Source: Quadrisphaera sp. (lineage in GTDB: Bacteria; Actinomycetota; Actinomycetes; Actinomycetales; Quadrisphaeraceae). From it: a stretch of DNA of 20,284 bases. The stretch lies in the NCBI GenBank assembly GCA_029258695.1, contig JARIBR010000104.1, positions 1-20,284 on the forward strand, given 5' to 3'. This document shows positions 6,103-13,915 of this stretch, one piece after another. Within the stretch, counting starts at the first letter, position 1. Every line of letters starts with the position of its first letter. The position numbers and the translations under genes are program-made. The notes under the pieces are model-generated. The model saw only the letters and a program-made list of their open reading frames with translations, was not told where the DNA came from and ran no database searches.

Positions 6103-7592
6103 AGGCCGTACGTCTCCAGCAGGCGCAGCCACGCCTCGCTGATCGTCGGGTAGGCCGGCACCGCGTGCCACAACCGCTCCAGCGGCACCTCGCCGACCAC
6201 GGCGATCGTGGCCGAGTGCAGCAGCTCGGCGACGTCCTGACCCACGAAGGTCACCCCGACCACCACGCGGCGGTCCTCGTCGACGACCATCCGGGCCCAG
6301 CCGGTGTAGCCCTCCGCGTGGACCTCCGCGCCGGCCACCTCGCCGAGATCGAGGTCGACCACCCGGGTGCGCAGCCCGGCGTCGCGCGCCCGCGCGGCGG
6401 TGAGCCCGACGCTGGCGACCTCCGGGGTGGTGAAGACGACCTGGGTGACCGCCCGCTGGTGCGCGGTGGTGGCGTGCGTGCCCCACGCCGCGTCGTCGAC
6501 GGTGCGGCCCGCGGCGCGCGCGGCGATGACGTCGCCCGCGGCGCGCGCGGCGTACTTGCCCATGTGGGTGAGCTGGGCCTCGCCGGTGACGTCACCGGCG
6601 GCGTAGAGCCACGGCCGCTCCCCCTGGTCGAGACCGAGGACCACCCCGGTGGTGTCGACGCCCAGCGCCTGCCCGCTCTCCAGGCCGACGCTCTCGAGGC
6701 CGAGGTCGTCGGTGGCGGCGCGCCGGCCCGTCGCGACGAGCAGCTCGTCACCGACCACGGAGGACCCGTCATCGAGGGTCACCGTGACGGGGCCGTCGGT
6801 GCCCTCACGGGCGACCCTTGCCGCCCGGGCGCCGGTGCGGACGTCGACGCCCATCTCCCGCAGCGACGCCGCGACCATCTCGCCGGCCGTCGGCTCCATC
6901 GCCGTGAGCAGCCCCGAGGGCGCCAGGAGGGTGACCTGCGCGCCCAGCGACGCGTACGCGGTGGCCATCTCGCTGCCGACCACGCCGCCGCCGACGACGA
7001 CGAGGCGGCCCGGCACCTCCTTCGCGGAGGTGGCCTCGCGGTTGGTCCAGTGCGGCGTGTCGGCGAGGCCGTCCAGCGGCGGCTCCTTCGGCGTGGACCC
7101 GGTCGCCACCACGACGGCCTGGCGGACGGCGAGGGTGGCCGTCGTGCCGTCGGCGCCGGTGACCTCGACGGTGCGCTCGCCGGTCAGGCGGGCGGTGCCG
7201 CGCACGAAGGTGATGCCGGCCCCCGCGGCCCACTCCACCTGGCCGGCGTCGTCCCAGCCGGAGGTGAGGGAGGTGCGCAACTCCAGCGCCGCGCGCACGT
7301 CCAGGCCGCCGGTCACCGCCTCGCGGGCGCCGGGCACCGCCGCCGCCGCGGCCCGCGCCTGCCCGGGGCGCAGCATCGCCTTCGAGGGCATGCACGCCCA
7401 GTACGAGCACTCACCGCCCAGGAGGTCCGCCTCGACCATGACGGCGCTCAGCCCGCCCGCGACGGCGCGCGAGGCGACGTTCTCCCCGGTGGGCCCGCCG
7501 CCGATGACGACGACGTCGACCTCCCCCACGTCGGAGGCAGCAGTGGTGCCCTCGAGGGGGCGATGACGCTCGTCGACGTGGGTCTCGGTCAC
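6099..7592 (-). CDS. FAD-dependent pyridine nucleotide-disulfide oxidoreductase
   Basis: A protein of 497 aa. GTG 7592 is chosen because it gives a short N-terminus before the first Rossmann motif, and GACCGT lies exactly 6 nt upstream, suggesting a leaderless start (GGAGGG touches the GTG and is too close to act as a normal ribosome binding site). The FAD motif GGGPTG is at 31-36. The redox-active disulfide Cys62-x4-Cys67 lies in GGECSYWACMPSKAML. A second dinucleotide motif VVVGGGVVGSEMATAYASLG binds NAD(P)H, and ATGRRAATDDLGLESVGLE is the conserved FAD-contact region. The C-terminus reads VPAYPTISEAW where dihydrolipoamide dehydrogenases have the catalytic His-Pro-Thr-x-x-Glu; the His is replaced by Tyr. 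It is therefore probably not a lipoamide dehydrogenase or a mercuric reductase, but another member of the family with unknown disulfide or quinone-type substrate. Confidence 0.9.
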   Translation of the reverse strand: MTETHVDERHRPLEGTTAASDVGEVDVVVIGGGPTGENVASRAVAGGLSAVMVEADLLGGECSYWACMPSKAMLRPGQARAAAAAVPGAREAVTGGLDVRAALELRTSLTSGWDDAGQVEWAAGAGITFVRGTARLTGERTVEVTGADGTTATLAVRQAVVVATGSTPKEPPLDGLADTPHWTNREATSAKEVPGRLVVVGGGVVGSEMATAYASLGAQVTLLAPSGLLTAMEPTAGEMVAASLREMGVDVRTGARAARVAREGTDGPVTVTLDDGSSVVGDELLVATGRRAATDDLGLESVGLESGQALGVDTTGVVLGLDQGERPWLYAAGDVTGEAQLTHMGKYAARAAGDVIAARAAGRTVDDAAWGTHATTAHQRAVTQVVFTTPEVASVGLTAARARDAGLRTRVVDLDLGEVAGAEVHAEGYTGWARMVVDEDRRVVVGVTFVGQDVAELLHSATIAVVGEVPLERLWHAVPAYPTISEAWLRLLETYGL

Positions 7593-7644
7593 CCCTCCAC
7601 GGTCGCACAGCCGGTCGGGGGTCGCCCAGCGCGCCGCGTCGGCG

Positions 7645-7655
7645 GTGTCGGACAC
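7645..7655. promoter_or_regulatory. Small palindrome and -10-like hexamer in the divergent gap
   Basis: GTGTC-G-GACAC is a perfect 5-bp dyad between the flavoprotein and gabD1 starts. It overlaps CACACT (7653-7658), a possible plus-strand -10 element that would give gabD1 a leader of about 33 nt carrying its ribosome binding site. Either operator or chance. Confidence 0.3.
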
Positions 7656-7697
7656 ACTGGGGCGGAGCAGCTCACCGACGACCCGCTGGAGGAACCG

Positions 7698-9128
7698 ATG
7701 CCCATCGCCGTGACCGACCCCACCACCGGTGAGGTCCTGGAGACCTTCGACCCCCTCACCGACGAGCAGATCGAGGCGGCGCTGGCCCAGGCCGCGAGCA
7801 CGTTCACCACCTACCGGCGCACCGACCCCGCGCAGCGCGCCGCGTGGCTCTCCGCCGCCGCCGACCTCCTCGACGCCGAGAACGAGGACGCCGCCTCCAC
7901 CATGGTCACCGAGATGGGCAAGACGCTCGCCTCGGCCCGCGCGGAGGTGACCAAGTGCGCCGCCGGGCTGCGGTGGTACGCCGAGCACGGGCCCGCCGCG
8001 CTGGAGCCCGTGGCCATGCCCGCACGCGCCGTGGGCGCCGTCCGCGCCGAGATCCGCCACCAGCCCATGGGCGCCGTCCTCGCCGTGATGCCGTGGAACT
8101 TCCCGCTCTGGCAGGTGATCCGCTTCGCCGCCCCGGCGCTCATGGCGGGCAACGTCGGCCTGCTCAAGCACGCCTCGAACACCCCGCGCACCGCGCTGTA
8201 CCTCCAGGACGTCCTCGAGCGCGCCGGCTTCCCCCGCGGCGCCTTCACCACCCTGCTCATCAGCTCGGGCCAGGTGGACGCGGTGCTGCGCGACCCCCGC
8301 GTGGTCGCGGTGACGCTGACCGGCTCCGAGCCGGCCGGGCGCGCGGTGGCGAACACCGCCGGGGACGTGCTCAAGCCCTCGGTGATGGAGCTGGGCGGCT
8401 CGGACCCGTTCATCGTCATGCCCTCGGCGGACCTCGCCCGCGCGGCGAAGGTGGGCACCACGGCGCGGTGCCTCAACAACGGGCAGTCGTGCATCAACGC
8501 CAAGCGGTTCTTCGTCCACGCGGACGTCGCGGAGGAGTTCACGCGCCTCTTCGTCGAGACGATGGGGTCCCAGAAGGTCGGCGACCCCCGCGAGGAGAGC
8601 ACCGACCTCGGGCCGCTCGCCACCGAGCAGGGGCGCGAGGACGTCGAGGGGTACGTGAAGGACGCCGTCGACAAGGGCGCTCGCGTGCTGCTCGGCGGTC
8701 AGGCGCCGCAAGGCCGCGGCTGGTACTACCCGCCGACGGTGCTCACCGACATCACCCCGGAGATGAACCTGTACGCCGAGGAGGTCTTCGGGCCGGTGGC
8801 GACGCTGACCGTGGTCTCCGACCTCGGCGAGGCGCTCGAGCTGGCGGGCGCCCACCCCTACGGCCTCGGCTCGAACCTGTTCAGCGACGACCCCGGCGAG
8901 CAGGAGCAGTTCCTCGCCGACGTCCAGTCCGGCATGGCGTTCGTCAACGGCAACACCACGTCCTTCCCCGAGCTGCCGTTCGGCGGCATCAAGCGCAGCG
9001 GCTACGGGCGTGAGCTCACCGAGACGGGCATGTATGCGTTCATGAACGCCAAGACCGTGTGGGTGGGAGCCGACACCGGCGGCGCGGAGGACACCACCTC
9101 GAGCCGTTCGGGCAGCGCGGCGGAGTGA
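7698..9128 (+). CDS. gabD1: NADP+-type succinate-semialdehyde dehydrogenase, GabD1-like
   Basis: A protein of 476 aa; ATG 7698 follows GGAGG by 6 nt. The enzyme oxidises succinic semialdehyde (or a related semialdehyde) to the acid with NAD(P)+. The sequence matches from memory the mycobacterial GabD1 almost block by block: MPIAVTDPTTGEVLETFDPL, MPWNFPLWQVIRFAAPALMA, AGNVGLLKHASNTP, TLTGSEPAGRAVA, ELGGSDPFIVMPSADL with catalytic Glu231, NNGQSCINAKRFF with nucleophile Cys265, YAEEVFGPVA and LPFGGIKRSGYGREL. About 18 C-terminal residues rich in Thr/Ser/Gly extend beyond the usual end. No GABA transaminase is nearby, so its source of semialdehyde is not shown. The TGA overlaps the GTG of the AI-2E-family gene. 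Confidence 0.92.
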   Translation: MPIAVTDPTTGEVLETFDPLTDEQIEAALAQAASTFTTYRRTDPAQRAAWLSAAADLLDAENEDAASTMVTEMGKTLASARAEVTKCAAGLRWYAEHGPAALEPVAMPARAVGAVRAEIRHQPMGAVLAVMPWNFPLWQVIRFAAPALMAGNVGLLKHASNTPRTALYLQDVLERAGFPRGAFTTLLISSGQVDAVLRDPRVVAVTLTGSEPAGRAVANTAGDVLKPSVMELGGSDPFIVMPSADLARAAKVGTTARCLNNGQSCINAKRFFVHADVAEEFTRLFVETMGSQKVGDPREESTDLGPLATEQGREDVEGYVKDAVDKGARVLLGGQAPQGRGWYYPPTVLTDITPEMNLYAEEVFGPVATLTVVSDLGEALELAGAHPYGLGSNLFSDDPGEQEQFLADVQSGMAFVNGNTTSFPELPFGGIKRSGYGRELTETGMYAFMNAKTVWVGADTGGAEDTTSSRSGSAAE

Positions 9129-10396
9129 GCGAGCGGGCGCCCCGGGCGACCGCCGACGCGGGTGCCCGGCACAGCAGCGAGGCCGGCACGACGACCCGCG
9201 CGCCGGACCCGTCCCCGGACCGGGCACGGCGCCTGCAGCGGGCGATCCGGGGGGCGGGCATCACCTCGGGGTGGCTCCTGCTCGTCGTCGCCGCCGTGGT
9301 GGTCCTCGGATACGTCGCCGGCGTCCTGTGGAGCGTGGCGCTCCTCCCCGTCGTCCTCGGCCTGCTGCTCACCACGGTGCTGTGGCCCGGTGCGCGCTTC
9401 CTGCGCGCGCACCGGTGGCCGCCGGCGCTCGCGGCGCTCACCGTGCTGGTGGCGCTCCTCGCGCTGCTGGCGGGGATCGGTGTCCTCGTCGTCCCGCCCC
9501 TGGTCGACCAGGGCGCCCGGATCGCCGGCCTGGTGTCGGGCGGCCTGGAGCAGGTGCAGCGGTGGCTCCTGGGGCCGCCCCTCCAGCTCCGCGAGGAACA
9601 GCTCGGCTCGGTGGTCGACGAGGCGGTCGGGGTCCTGCAGTCCAACGTCGAGCGGCTGGCGACGGGAGCGCTCGGCTGGCTCTCCACGCTCGGGTCGGGC
9701 GTGGTCACCGCCGTCCTGGCCGTGGTGCTCGCGTTCTTCTTCCTCAAGGACGGACCCCGCTGGCTGCCGTGGCTGGCCGCCCAGACCGGGCACGGCGCGA
9801 CCCCGCACGTCGCGACGCTGTCGCAGCAGGGCTGGGCGACGCTCTCGGGGTTCGTGCGCTCGCAGATGCTGATCGGCGCGGTCGACGCCGTCTTCATCGG
9901 CCTGGGCCTGTGGCTCCTCGGCGTGCCGCTGGTCCTGCCCATCGCGGTCCTGACGTTCTTCGCCGCCTTCGTGCCCATCGTCGGGGCCATCGCCGCCGGC
10001 GCCGTCGCGGTGCTCATCGCCCTGGTCAGCAACGGGCCGACGACGGCGCTGCTCGCCCTGGTGGTGGTGCTCGTCGTGCAGCAGGTCGAGACCAACGTGC
10101 TGCAGCCGGTCGTCCAGGGACAGGGGCTGGGGCTGCACCCGGCCGTCGTCGTCCTCGCCGTCACCGCCGGCTCCGGCCTCGTCGGCGTCGTCGGCGCCTT
10201 CCTGGCCGTCCCGCTCGCGGCCCTCGTCGCGGTGGCCTACCGCTATGCCCGGGACCTGCTCGACGGCCGCTCCCCCGAGGTCGCCGAGGACGGGTCCCTC
10301 GAGCGCCTGGTGCCGGACGGCGGCGGGGCGCGGCTCGTCCGCGAGGCCCCCGCGGGCGCCGACCGGGACGACGCGACGGCGGCCGCGGACGACTGA
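9125..10396 (+). CDS. AI-2E family transporter (multi-pass membrane protein)
   Basis: A protein of 423 aa from GTG 9125, which overlaps the gabD1 stop (GTGA). About 44 hydrophilic residues precede the first membrane pair (SGWLLLVVAAVVVLGYVAGV and VALLPVVLGLLLTTVLWPGA), then a third TM. Then comes a long amphipathic stretch (about 130-195), and a second half with FFFLKDGPRW, GFVRSQMLIGAVDAVFIGLG, FVPIVGAIAAGAVAVLIALV and QQVETNVLQPVVQGQGLGLH. LKDG..., ...RxQ..., PxxG and the E-x-x-x-L-x-P motif are hallmarks of the AI-2E / PerM / YdiK family. Members have been linked to AI-2 export, Na+/H+ exchange or unknown transport, so the name is a family label only. A charged cytoplasmic tail (about 375-423) ends the protein. 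Coupling to gabD1 may be incidental. Confidence 0.9.
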   Translation: MSERAPRATADAGARHSSEAGTTTRAPDPSPDRARRLQRAIRGAGITSGWLLLVVAAVVVLGYVAGVLWSVALLPVVLGLLLTTVLWPGARFLRAHRWPPALAALTVLVALLALLAGIGVLVVPPLVDQGARIAGLVSGGLEQVQRWLLGPPLQLREEQLGSVVDEAVGVLQSNVERLATGALGWLSTLGSGVVTAVLAVVLAFFFLKDGPRWLPWLAAQTGHGATPHVATLSQQGWATLSGFVRSQMLIGAVDAVFIGLGLWLLGVPLVLPIAVLTFFAAFVPIVGAIAAGAVAVLIALVSNGPTTALLALVVVLVVQQVETNVLQPVVQGQGLGLHPAVVVLAVTAGSGLVGVVGAFLAVPLAALVAVAYRYARDLLDGRSPEVAEDGSLERLVPDGGGARLVREAPAGADRDDATAAADD

Positions 10397-10398
10397 CG

Positions 10399-10419
10399 CC
10401 GGTGGTGCAGCACCGCCGG
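10399..10419. terminator. Hairpin between convergent AI-2E and MFS genes
   Basis: CCGGTGGTGC (10399-10408) and GCACCGCCGG (10410-10419) are complementary but for one G-T pair. A G-run follows. It begins 3 nt after the plus-strand stop and lies 30 nt from the minus-strand stop, the expected place for a shared terminator. Confidence 0.55.
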
Positions 10420-10448
10420 GGGGGGCGAGCGCGCCACGGCGACGCCCG

Positions 10449-11657
10449 TCACCGCACCCGCAGCATCACCGCGCTGGCGACGACCACGGCCACCAGGACG
10501 ACGCCCGAGAGGGTGACGATCACGGCCACCGTGGGGGCGAGGCTCAGCGCGACGCCGATCAGCACCACCGGGAGCGCCAGCCCGAGGTAGGCGATGAGGA
10601 AGAACAGCGCGAGGACCGCGCCGCGCTGGCCGGGCGCGGCGATCGTGGAGACGGTGACCACCGAGGCCCGGAACAGCATCCCCGTGCCGGCACCCGTCAT
10701 CGCGAGCGCCACCACGAGCAGCGGCACCGAGGTGAGCAGCACGCTGGCCGCGAGCACCGCCAGGCCCGCGGCCGAGGCCACCATCACCCACCGCAGCTGG
10801 GTGCGGCGCGCCACCTGCGCGGTGAGCACCTGCGTCAGCGCGGCCACGCCGAACAGCGCGAAGGGCGTCGCTCCGGTCGCGACGAGACCGCCGACGTCCA
10901 TCACGCTCGCGAGGATCGTCGGCACGAGGGCCGTCACGGTCCCGAACATCGTGAAGGCGGCGATCGCGCCGGCGCACGCCGCGGCGAACAGCCCCGGGGC
11001 GGCGGGCAGCGCCAGCACCTGCGGCGCCCAGCGCTGCCGGCTGCGCCGACCCGTCTCCGGCACGAGCGCCAGGACGACGGCGACGACCACGAGGGCGACG
11101 AGGAAGACCCCGTAGGGCGCCACCAGCGGCGCGCCGGCGCGCGCGGCGACGAGCCCGGAGACCAGGGACCCCAGCCCGAACCCCAACGACGTGCCCGCGG
11201 TCGCCGCCGTCGACGCGACGACGGGCGTCTCGCCGGGCTTCGCGCTCGCGCGCAGCTCGGCCAGCCACGCGGTGACGGTGGGGGTCAGGAGCCCGACGCC
11301 GACCCCGGTGACCACGCGGGCCACGATGAGCTCGGCGACGCCGGTGGCGAGCAGGAAGATGACCGCCGCGAGGATCTCGGCGGCGATGGCTCCCAGGGCG
11401 ATGCGGCGGCGTCCTCGCCAGTCGCTGACGTGCCCGCCCAGGTAGAGGGCGCCGAGGACGCCCACCGCGTAGGCCGAGAAGATGACGGTGAGCATCCAGG
11501 TGGGGAACGGGTCGGCGTCCTGGTAGAGCCGGTAGAGCGGTGTCGGCACCGTCGCGAAGGCCAGCGCCACGACGAACGCGGCCGTCACGGCCCAGGAACC
11601 CGCTCCGGGGCCCAGTCCCCGGCGCCTGGCTGCGGGCCCCGGCGTGGTCGGTCCCAT
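10449..11657 (-). CDS. Major facilitator superfamily transporter
   Basis: A protein of 402 aa from ATG 11657; an in-frame GTG nine bases upstream (11666) is an alternative, and neither has a ribosome binding site. Twelve hydrophobic segments can be counted. The loop after TM2 holds GGHVSDWRGRRRIAL, the MFS motif A (G-x-x-x-D-x-x-G-R-R variant), and TM5 holds GTSLGFGLGSLVSGL, resembling the drug/H+ antiporter motif C region. The first TM (WAVTAAFVVALAFATVPTPL) is followed by YRLYQDADPFPT. This looks like the set of actinobacterial MFS exporters with unknown substrate; an efflux role for small molecules is only inferred. It converges on the AI-2E gene and is read in the same direction as the stress gene upstream, from which a hairpin separates it. 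Confidence 0.9.
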   Translation of the reverse strand: MGPTTPGPAARRRGLGPGAGSWAVTAAFVVALAFATVPTPLYRLYQDADPFPTWMLTVIFSAYAVGVLGALYLGGHVSDWRGRRRIALGAIAAEILAAVIFLLATGVAELIVARVVTGVGVGLLTPTVTAWLAELRASAKPGETPVVASTAATAGTSLGFGLGSLVSGLVAARAGAPLVAPYGVFLVALVVVAVVLALVPETGRRSRQRWAPQVLALPAAPGLFAAACAGAIAAFTMFGTVTALVPTILASVMDVGGLVATGATPFALFGVAALTQVLTAQVARRTQLRWVMVASAAGLAVLAASVLLTSVPLLVVALAMTGAGTGMLFRASVVTVSTIAAPGQRGAVLALFFLIAYLGLALPVVLIGVALSLAPTVAVIVTLSGVVLVAVVVASAVMLRVR

Positions 11658-11695
11658 CGCGGTCACGGTCGGGCAACGCCGGGCCGGCGGCGGGC

Positions 11696-11717
11696 ATGCC
11701 CGCGCAGGGGCGGGCAT
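11696..11717 (-). terminator. Hairpin downstream of the minus-strand universal stress gene
   Basis: ATGCCCGC (11696-11703) and GCGGGCAT (11710-11717) are perfect 8-bp arms around a 6-nt loop, 17 nt beyond the stop codon at 11734. It lies between two minus-strand genes, so it would end the stress-gene transcript before the MFS gene. Confidence 0.5.
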
Positions 11718-11733
11718 CCCGGACCGGAGGGTG

Positions 11734-12675
11734 TCACGGCTCGTCGAGGTGCCTCACGACGGCCACGGGGCAGTGCGCGCGGTGGACGGCGGCGTGGCTG
11801 ACCGAGCCGAGGAACAGCGAGCGCACGCTGCCCCGGCCCCGGGCGCCGACGACCAGGAGACCGGCGTCCGCCGACGCGCCGGTGATCGCCTCGACCGCGC
11901 GGTCCTCGACGACGCGCGTCCGCACGTCCAGGTCGGGGTGGGCCTCGTGGGCCGCTGCCGCGGCGGCCTCCGCTGACGCGAGAGCCTCGGCGGCGGACCG
12001 GTCGAAGACCGCGGTGTCGGAGGAGGCCACCCATCCCTCGGCCAGCACGGCGGGAGCGGTCCAGGCCGCGAGGACCACCAGCGCGGACCCCGCACGGGCG
12101 GCGGCACCGGCGGCGAAGACCGCGGCGTCGAGGGCGCCGGAGGAGGCGTCCACGCCGACCACCACGGGCGCCTCGGGACCGCAGCGCCCGAAGGTCTCCG
12201 CACGCACCACCACCACCGGGCAGGCAGCCGCGGCGCAGACGGCGAAGGCGACGGAGCCGAGCAGCGCACCGGCGACCCGGCCCCGGCCGCGGTTGCCGAC
12301 GACGACGAGCTCGGCCTGCTTCGAGGCGTCCACCAGGGCTGCCGTCGGGTCGACGATCTCCACGCTGGCCCGGACGTCCGACGCGCCGGGGCCCGCGCCG
12401 CCGGCGAGCTGGCGGACGGTCTCCACGCCCTCGTCGGCGAGGCGGCGCTGCTGCTCGAGGACCTCGTCGATCACGAAGGGCATCCCCTGGGAGGTGGTGT
12501 AGACGTCCGCGGCGCACAGGACGGTCAGGGAGGTCTCCCGCTGCCGGGCCTCCACCGCGGCCCACGTCAGCGCCTCGAGCGAGCTGGGCGAGCCGTCGTA
12601 GCCCACGACGATCCCCCGACCGCCGCCCGCGCCACCGTTCTCCGGGCGGCTCGTCGCCGTCTCCTGCGTCGTCAT
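11734..12675 (-). CDS. Tandem-domain universal stress protein (UspA family)
   Basis: A protein of 313 aa; ATG 12675 follows GGAGG by 8 nt. Two UspA domains are in tandem. Domain 1 starts GIVVGYDGSPSSLEALTWAA and ends VVVGNRGRGRVAGALLGSVA; domain 2 starts VVVGVDASSGALDAAVFAAG and ends VVGARGRGSVRSLFLGSVSH then CPVAVVRHLDEP. Both carry the ATP-binding G-x2-G-x9-G-[ST] signature and the Asp of V-G-x-D, so nucleotide binding is likely in both. Two-domain USPs of this type are common in actinobacteria and are often induced by hypoxia or respiratory stress. It is divergent from a second USP gene, and a possible DosR-type box lies between them. The partner or process is unknown. Confidence 0.93.
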   Translation of the reverse strand: MTTQETATSRPENGGAGGGRGIVVGYDGSPSSLEALTWAAVEARQRETSLTVLCAADVYTTSQGMPFVIDEVLEQQRRLADEGVETVRQLAGGAGPGASDVRASVEIVDPTAALVDASKQAELVVVGNRGRGRVAGALLGSVAFAVCAAAACPVVVVRAETFGRCGPEAPVVVGVDASSGALDAAVFAAGAAARAGSALVVLAAWTAPAVLAEGWVASSDTAVFDRSAAEALASAEAAAAAAHEAHPDLDVRTRVVEDRAVEAITGASADAGLLVVGARGRGSVRSLFLGSVSHAAVHRAHCPVAVVRHLDEP

Positions 12676-12745
12676 CACGACCACCTCCGACGCCAGCCTC
12701 GCTCGGGCGCCGCCGCGGCGACAGCGCCCGAGGTCCCCGGGTCCT

Positions 12746-12759
12746 GGGTCGAAGGTCCC
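12746..12759. promoter_or_regulatory. DosR/DevR-like box between divergent stress genes
   Basis: On the minus strand the site reads GGGACCTTCGACCC. Against the mycobacterial-type core GGGACTTNNGGCCC as I recall it, 10 of the 12 defined positions agree. It sits about 70 bp before the minus-strand USP start and about 100 bp before the plus-strand one. The rest of the 185-bp gap (12676-12860) holds the ribosome binding sites and scattered GGGAC half-sites, but no clear sigma-A promoter. Confidence 0.35.
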
Positions 12760-12860
12760 GACGACCACGCGGCGGCGGTGGCCGGGTCGCCGCCGTCCGG
12801 TGCGGCCGGGACCATGGAGGTGACCGGCCCGACGGGGACCGGCACAGAGGGGTGAGTCAG

Positions 12861-13859
12861 ATGACGAGCACGATGCAGCGTCCCGGCGAGGGTCCCGCTC
12901 CGGTGGAGCGCTCCCGGCCGGTGGCGGTCGGCCTCGACGGGTCGCCGGTGGCGGACGAGGCTCTGGCGTGGGCCGGGCGCGAGGCCCGCCGGCGCGAGGC
13001 ACCGCTGCTCGTGGTGACCGCGGTGGGCCTGGGCAGGGCCCCGAGCGGCGTGACGGTCAGCGGGCCCATGGCGTCGTCCCGGGCCCTGGAGGCCGCCCGC
13101 CGGCTCGCGGGTGCCCGCGTGGACCGGGCGCGCGGGCAGGGGTCGTTGCCCGAGGACCTCGACGTGGCCGTCGAGGTCCACCTGGCCCGAGCGGGCGCCG
13201 CGCTGCTGGAGATCTCCGAGCGGGCGCAGCTCGTGGTGGTGGGCCACCGCGGCAGGGGGCCTGTCGCCAGCGCCCTGATGGGGTCGGTGGCGTTCTCGGT
13301 CAGCGCCCGCGCGGCGTGCCCGGTGGTCGTCGTCCGCGGGGACGCGCACCGCAGCCCGAGCCCGCAGCACCCCGTCGTGGTCGGCCTGGACGTCGGCGCC
13401 GGCCGGGAGGAGGGGAACGACGAGGACGGGGCCGACGATGACGGGGCCGACGATGACGCGTCGGCGCCGGCGCTGGAGCTGGCTGCCGCCACGGCCCACC
13501 GCAGCGGCGCGCCGCTGATGATCCTCGCCGCCGTCCAGCCCGGCGAGCCGTTGGCCGGCGACCTCAGCCAGTCCTTCCCGGAGGACATGATCGCCCGCGA
13601 GCGCTCACACGCGGGGAGCGCGATCGACGCGGCCCGCGCCGCAGCCCTGAGGGGCCGGCCCGGCCTGGAGGTGCGCGCCACGGTGGTGGTGGACCACCCG
13701 GCGGACGCGCTCACCGAGGCCTCCTCCGACGCCGGGCTCGTGGTCGTGGGTGCGCGCGGGCGCGGCGCGGTGTCGGGGTTGTTCCTGGGGTCGGTCAGCC
13801 ACGAGGTGATCCACCGGGCAGCGTGCCCGGTGGTGGTCGCCCGCGAGCCGCGGTCCTGA
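12861..13859 (+). CDS. Tandem-domain universal stress protein with acidic insert
   Basis: A protein of 332 aa. ATG 12861 is chosen over the in-frame GTG 12852 because GAGGGG is 8 nt upstream of the ATG but touches the GTG. Domain 1 begins VAVGLDGSPVADEALAWAGR and has VVGHRGRGPVASALMGSVAF; domain 2 begins PVVVGLDVGAG and has VVGARGRGAVSGLFLGSVSH, each with the G-x2-G-x9-G-S nucleotide signature. In domain 2 the usual short loop after V-G-x-D is enlarged by an acidic segment (EEGNDEDGADDDGADDDASA) encoded by a 15-bp tandem duplication. This loop normally lies against the nucleotide, so binding in domain 2 could be altered. The next USP gene follows 53 bp downstream on the same strand, after a 14-bp repeat array. 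Confidence 0.92.
   Translation: MTSTMQRPGEGPAPVERSRPVAVGLDGSPVADEALAWAGREARRREAPLLVVTAVGLGRAPSGVTVSGPMASSRALEAARRLAGARVDRARGQGSLPEDLDVAVEVHLARAGAALLEISERAQLVVVGHRGRGPVASALMGSVAFSVSARAACPVVVVRGDAHRSPSPQHPVVVGLDVGAGREEGNDEDGADDDGADDDASAPALELAAATAHRSGAPLMILAAVQPGEPLAGDLSQSFPEDMIARERSHAGSAIDAARAAALRGRPGLEVRATVVVDHPADALTEASSDAGLVVVGARGRGAVSGLFLGSVSHEVIHRAACPVVVAREPRS
13425..13454 (+). repeat. 15-bp in-frame tandem duplication inside the USP gene
   Basis: Two exact copies of GACGGGGCCGACGAT (13425-13439, 13440-13454) encode the repeated Asp-Gly-Ala-Asp-Asp unit of the acidic insert. Unit length divisible by three keeps the frame, so copy number could change without loss of the protein. Confidence 0.9.
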
Positions 13860-13873
13860 GGCCGGCGGTGCTG

Positions 13874-13915
13874 CTGAGCCGACCGTGCTGAGCCGACCGT
13901 GCTGACCCGACCGTG
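13874..13915 (+). repeat. 14-bp tandem repeat, three units, carrying the next start codon
   Basis: CTGAGCCGACCGTG at 13874-13887 and 13888-13901, then CTGACCCGACCGTG at 13902-13915, flanked by partial units on both sides. The GTG ending the third unit is the only usable start of the following USP gene, since an in-frame stop lies at 13889-13891. Confidence 0.9.

Noticed and set aside
6099..7592. Calling the flavoprotein lpdA or merA
   Set aside because: The catalytic His of lipoamide dehydrogenase is replaced by Tyr, and no C-terminal Cys pair or metal-binding domain of MerA is present.
5799..7697. Plus-strand open frame running through the hydrolase 3' end and the flavoprotein into gabD1
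   Set aside because: The only recognisable protein in it begins at ATG 7698 with a good ribosome binding site; the upstream part is antisense to the flavoprotein and low in complexity.
7593..9227. Upstream extension of the flavoprotein frame on the minus strand
   Set aside because: It is antisense to gabD1 and carries no motif; the first FAD motif lies 30 residues after GTG 7592, which is the normal distance.
10245..11801. Long plus-strand frame opposite the MFS gene
   Set aside because: It is full of Arg, Gly, Asp and His with no domain; the minus-strand MFS protein with its TM segments explains the region.
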